A DNA stretch of 64,000 nt from Paenibacillus marchantiae (GTDB lineage Bacteria; Bacillota; Bacilli; Paenibacillales; Paenibacillaceae). Below are positions 62,179 through 64,000 of this stretch, in pieces. A model generated the notes under the pieces. That model saw only the letters and a program-made list of their open reading frames with translations, did no database searches and had not been told where the DNA came from. Both the position numbers and the translations under genes were made by a program. The stretch is taken from positions 930,001 to 994,000 of the forward strand of contig NZ_CP118270.1 of assembly GCF_028771845.1 (NCBI RefSeq), given 5' to 3'. The stretch's first letter is position 1. The number at the start of each line of letters is the position of its first letter.

Positions 62179-63069
62179 CTATACTTCTTCCGGGACTATC
62201 ACTTCAATATGCCGAGGCAATACACTGATTTGAATGGGCAAAGAAGGCCCTTCCTCCCCATCCACATTTGTGCGAATGGCTTCTATAGAACGGACGTGAA
62301 CTTCTTTTGCTGTAAAATAATCAACATCCTTATGGTTCTTCAGATTGCCAAACAACAGGGACGTTCCGAGTGTTACCGTATTAAAGACATTCATGCTACG
62401 GATCACAAAACAATGAATTAACCCATCATCCACCGCTGCTTCTGGGGACAATTTCTCAAAACCTCCAACCGAATTGGTCAGTGCCGCGAGAAAAAGTGGA
62501 GACTCCCCTTCCCAAAACTTCCCGTCATACTCAATAGTTAGTGGCTTGGCCGGTGTATTCATCAGATCTTTCAATCCTTCTTTCAAATATGCGAATGAAC
62601 CCAGCTTCGACTTCTCTTCCGAAGATACCGAAAACAACGCCTCTGCCAATGAACCGGCTGCCACCACGTTGGCAAACAGACGATCATTGATTTTACCGAG
62701 ATCCACCCTATGGATCTGCTCCGAACGTAACTGCCGAATGGCTTCCTCCGGATCAAGCGAGATATTCAGCGCACGCGCAAAATCATTTACCGTACCGAGC
62801 GGCACCACACCCAGTCTGGGACGATGCTCCTGATCCATCATGCCGTTAATCGTCTCATGCAGCGTCCCATCCCCTCCGATGGAAATGACGAGATCACAGC
62901 CATCTTTGCAGGCACTCAGACAGTAGTTGGTCGCATCGCCCTCACCAGCCGTCTCATTGACCACCACTTCATACTGCTGTGATTCAAGAATTTCTTGTAC
63001 CTGGGACACATATTGCTGAGCCTCTTCTTTACCCGACGATGGATTACTAATGATCATGGCTTGGCGCAT
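62179..63069 (-). CDS. Diacylglycerol/lipid kinase (YegS/BmrU family)
   Basis: 296-residue kinase of the DAGK catalytic family: MIISNPSSGK at the N-terminus, ISIGGDGTLHETINGMM (GGDGT nucleotide motif), LGVVPLGTVNDFARAL and the C-terminal NVDGEEG. It phosphorylates diacylglycerol or a related lipid at the membrane. ATG at 63069 is chosen because homology starts there and GGAGGAG lies upstream; longer in-frame readings to 63207 are unsupported. Confidence 0.92.
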   Translation of the reverse strand: MRQAMIISNPSSGKEEAQQYVSQVQEILESQQYEVVVNETAGEGDATNYCLSACKDGCDLVISIGGDGTLHETINGMMDQEHRPRLGVVPLGTVNDFARALNISLDPEEAIRQLRSEQIHRVDLGKINDRLFANVVAAGSLAEALFSVSSEEKSKLGSFAYLKEGLKDLMNTPAKPLTIEYDGKFWEGESPLFLAALTNSVGGFEKLSPEAAVDDGLIHCFVIRSMNVFNTVTLGTSLLFGNLKNHKDVDYFTAKEVHVRSIEAIRTNVDGEEGPSLPIQISVLPRHIEVIVPEEV

Positions 63070-63556
63070 ACCTGCATCTTCTCCTCCAAATGGCATTCTT
63101 ACTTCATCTATACCCTTTCTGCCATGGAGTTGAATAGCATCTAGAGGAGTTGTACAATATTTTTTGAAAAAGATGGCTGGAAGAGTGCAGTATGGGGTTT
63201 GTATCATATAGAATAGAAGTAGATGTTCTACCTGTCATGAATTTCTTGTTCCTTTTGCCCCATGATGGGTTAATAACTATAGATGTGTTTTTATTCGTGC
63301 CTGCATAAGTTAAACTGGTCCATTTACACTTACCACTCCGATGGCAGAACAACCTTCCGATCACAGTTATCCCCGGATTTCCTTGATTCCCTTTTTCTAA
63401 AGGGAGAAATCCCGTGATAAAGGTGACCGCTTCGCTTCTTCAGGTTATTTCTGCCCTCTCCGTTATCGTGTAAATATTGTACTTACCTTATATATCATCG
63501 AAAAAAATCAATCTGTTCGGAGTATTTTAAAATCGGAATCGGAGGGAATTCATGCA
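63070..63556. other. Gene-free region upstream of LRR gene
   Basis: Divergent region of 487 bp. It contains a plus-strand stem-loop at 63375-63412 (GGATTT and TCCCTTT pairing with AAAGGGA and AAATCC around TTCT). No riboswitch class, small open frame with a ribosome-binding site, or clear promoter could be assigned. Confidence 0.5.
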
Positions 63557-64000
63557 ATGAGAAGAATGACTCTACTATTTCTAGTCTTCATCCTGAGTCT
63601 TGGGGCGGCTGGGCAAGCGATGGCCTATACTACGGCAGACTTGGGCGAAGGAATCATCAAAGATCCTGCACTGGAGAACGGACTGAAGCTGATCCTGAAC
63701 AAACCGGTAGATGCCCCTCTAACCTCCTCCGATCTGGAGCAGCTGAACGTGGTGGATCTAAGCAATGCAGGCATTCAAAGCCTGTCCGGTCTGGAATACG
63801 CCACGAATCTGACCCACCTCCGGTTATATGGCAATGAGATTGAAGACCTAACACCGCTTGCGCATCTGACTCAGCTTCGCGAGGTTGACGTCCGCAATAA
63901 TTACATTACATCGATTGATGCACTGGCTGATTTGAAAGACCTGGGACGGCTGTATATCAGCAACAATTCCATTTCTTCCATAGAAGTTGTACGTGGATTC
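63557..64000 (+). CDS. Secreted leucine-rich-repeat protein, 3' end outside window
   Basis: The first 148 residues are visible. A signal peptide (MRRMTLLFLVFILSLGAAG..., cleavage near AMA, residue 24) is followed by an internalin-like cap and at least three 22-residue leucine-rich repeats (VVDLSNAGIQSLSGLEYATN, HLRLYGNEIEDLTPLAHLTQ, EVDVRNNYITSIDALADLKD, LYISNNSISSIE). Surface display and protein or glycan binding are likely. ATG at 63557 lies ten bases after GGAGGG; ATG at 63552 hits a stop at once. Confidence 0.88.
   Translation, partial: MRRMTLLFLVFILSLGAAGQAMAYTTADLGEGIIKDPALENGLKLILNKPVDAPLTSSDLEQLNVVDLSNAGIQSLSGLEYATNLTHLRLYGNEIEDLTPLAHLTQLREVDVRNNYITSIDALADLKDLGRLYISNNSISSIEVVRGF

Noticed and set aside
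63070..63556. Cyclic-di-GMP or other known riboswitch before the LRR gene
   Set aside because: No core motif of a known riboswitch class could be recognised.
1..64000. CRISPR arrays, tRNA/rRNA genes, insertion sequences, prophage
   Set aside because: No regularly spaced repeats, tRNA-like cloverleafs, transposase motifs or phage genes were seen on either strand.

Overview
The window looks like a chromosomal segment of a Paenibacillus-type, spore-forming Firmicute. Pointers are the many strong AGGAGG-type ribosome-binding sites with frequent TTG and GTG starts, a large S-layer-anchored (SLH) protein, a Spo0E-family phosphatase, a T-box leader, SigA-type promoters, a MocR regulator paired with D-Ala-D-Ala ligase, and a Bacillus-like dhb siderophore operon. 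No rRNA, tRNA, CRISPR array, insertion sequence or prophage was seen.

Layout. 1-14345: catecholate siderophore locus on the minus strand. besA-dhbA-dhbC-dhbE-dhbB-dhbF runs off the left edge and is followed to the right by a siderophore-binding lipoprotein and an AraC/binding-protein fusion regulator; three Fur boxes control it. 14518-23632: Bax-inhibitor-like protein, GIY-YIG protein, an apparently unannotated ~400-nt RNA gene (about 16066-16471), a MocR-ddl-GNAT operon, a GNAT-GNAT-pentapeptide fusion, a stalk-domain lipoprotein, a 43-residue acidic protein and a frameshifted DUF1877 gene. 23749-36246: DUF4385, secreted GH5 glucanase, SDR/TetR pair, LLM oxidoreductase, a methyltransferase behind a T-box leader, an ECF sigma/DUF4179 pair, PhnA-like, VanZ-RDD and carboxylesterase genes.

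36591-42758: a minus-strand operon (two sugar/glycerophosphodiester-type ABC permeases, UgpB-like binding protein, HAD phosphatase, SMR exporter, metallophosphoesterase) divergent from a GbsR-family regulator; together they suggest uptake and breakdown of a choline-type phosphodiester. 42935-56911: SLH protein, SDR/HxlR pair, glycerate kinase, Lrp regulator, VOC protein, cysteine-peptidase-fold protein, CdsA-like enzyme, lipoprotein, EamA exporter, Ada, PEP-mutase-like enzyme. 56967-64000: GntR-ABC-membrane operon, Spo0E-like protein, a peptide quorum-sensing cassette (XRE-TPR receptor plus an overlapping 46-residue export propeptide), aldo/keto reductase, lipid kinase and the start of a leucine-rich-repeat protein.

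The best candidates for undescribed biology are the receptor/propeptide pair (59328-60813), the stand-alone RNA at 16066-16471, the T-box-controlled methyltransferase, and the GbsR-linked phosphodiester operon.
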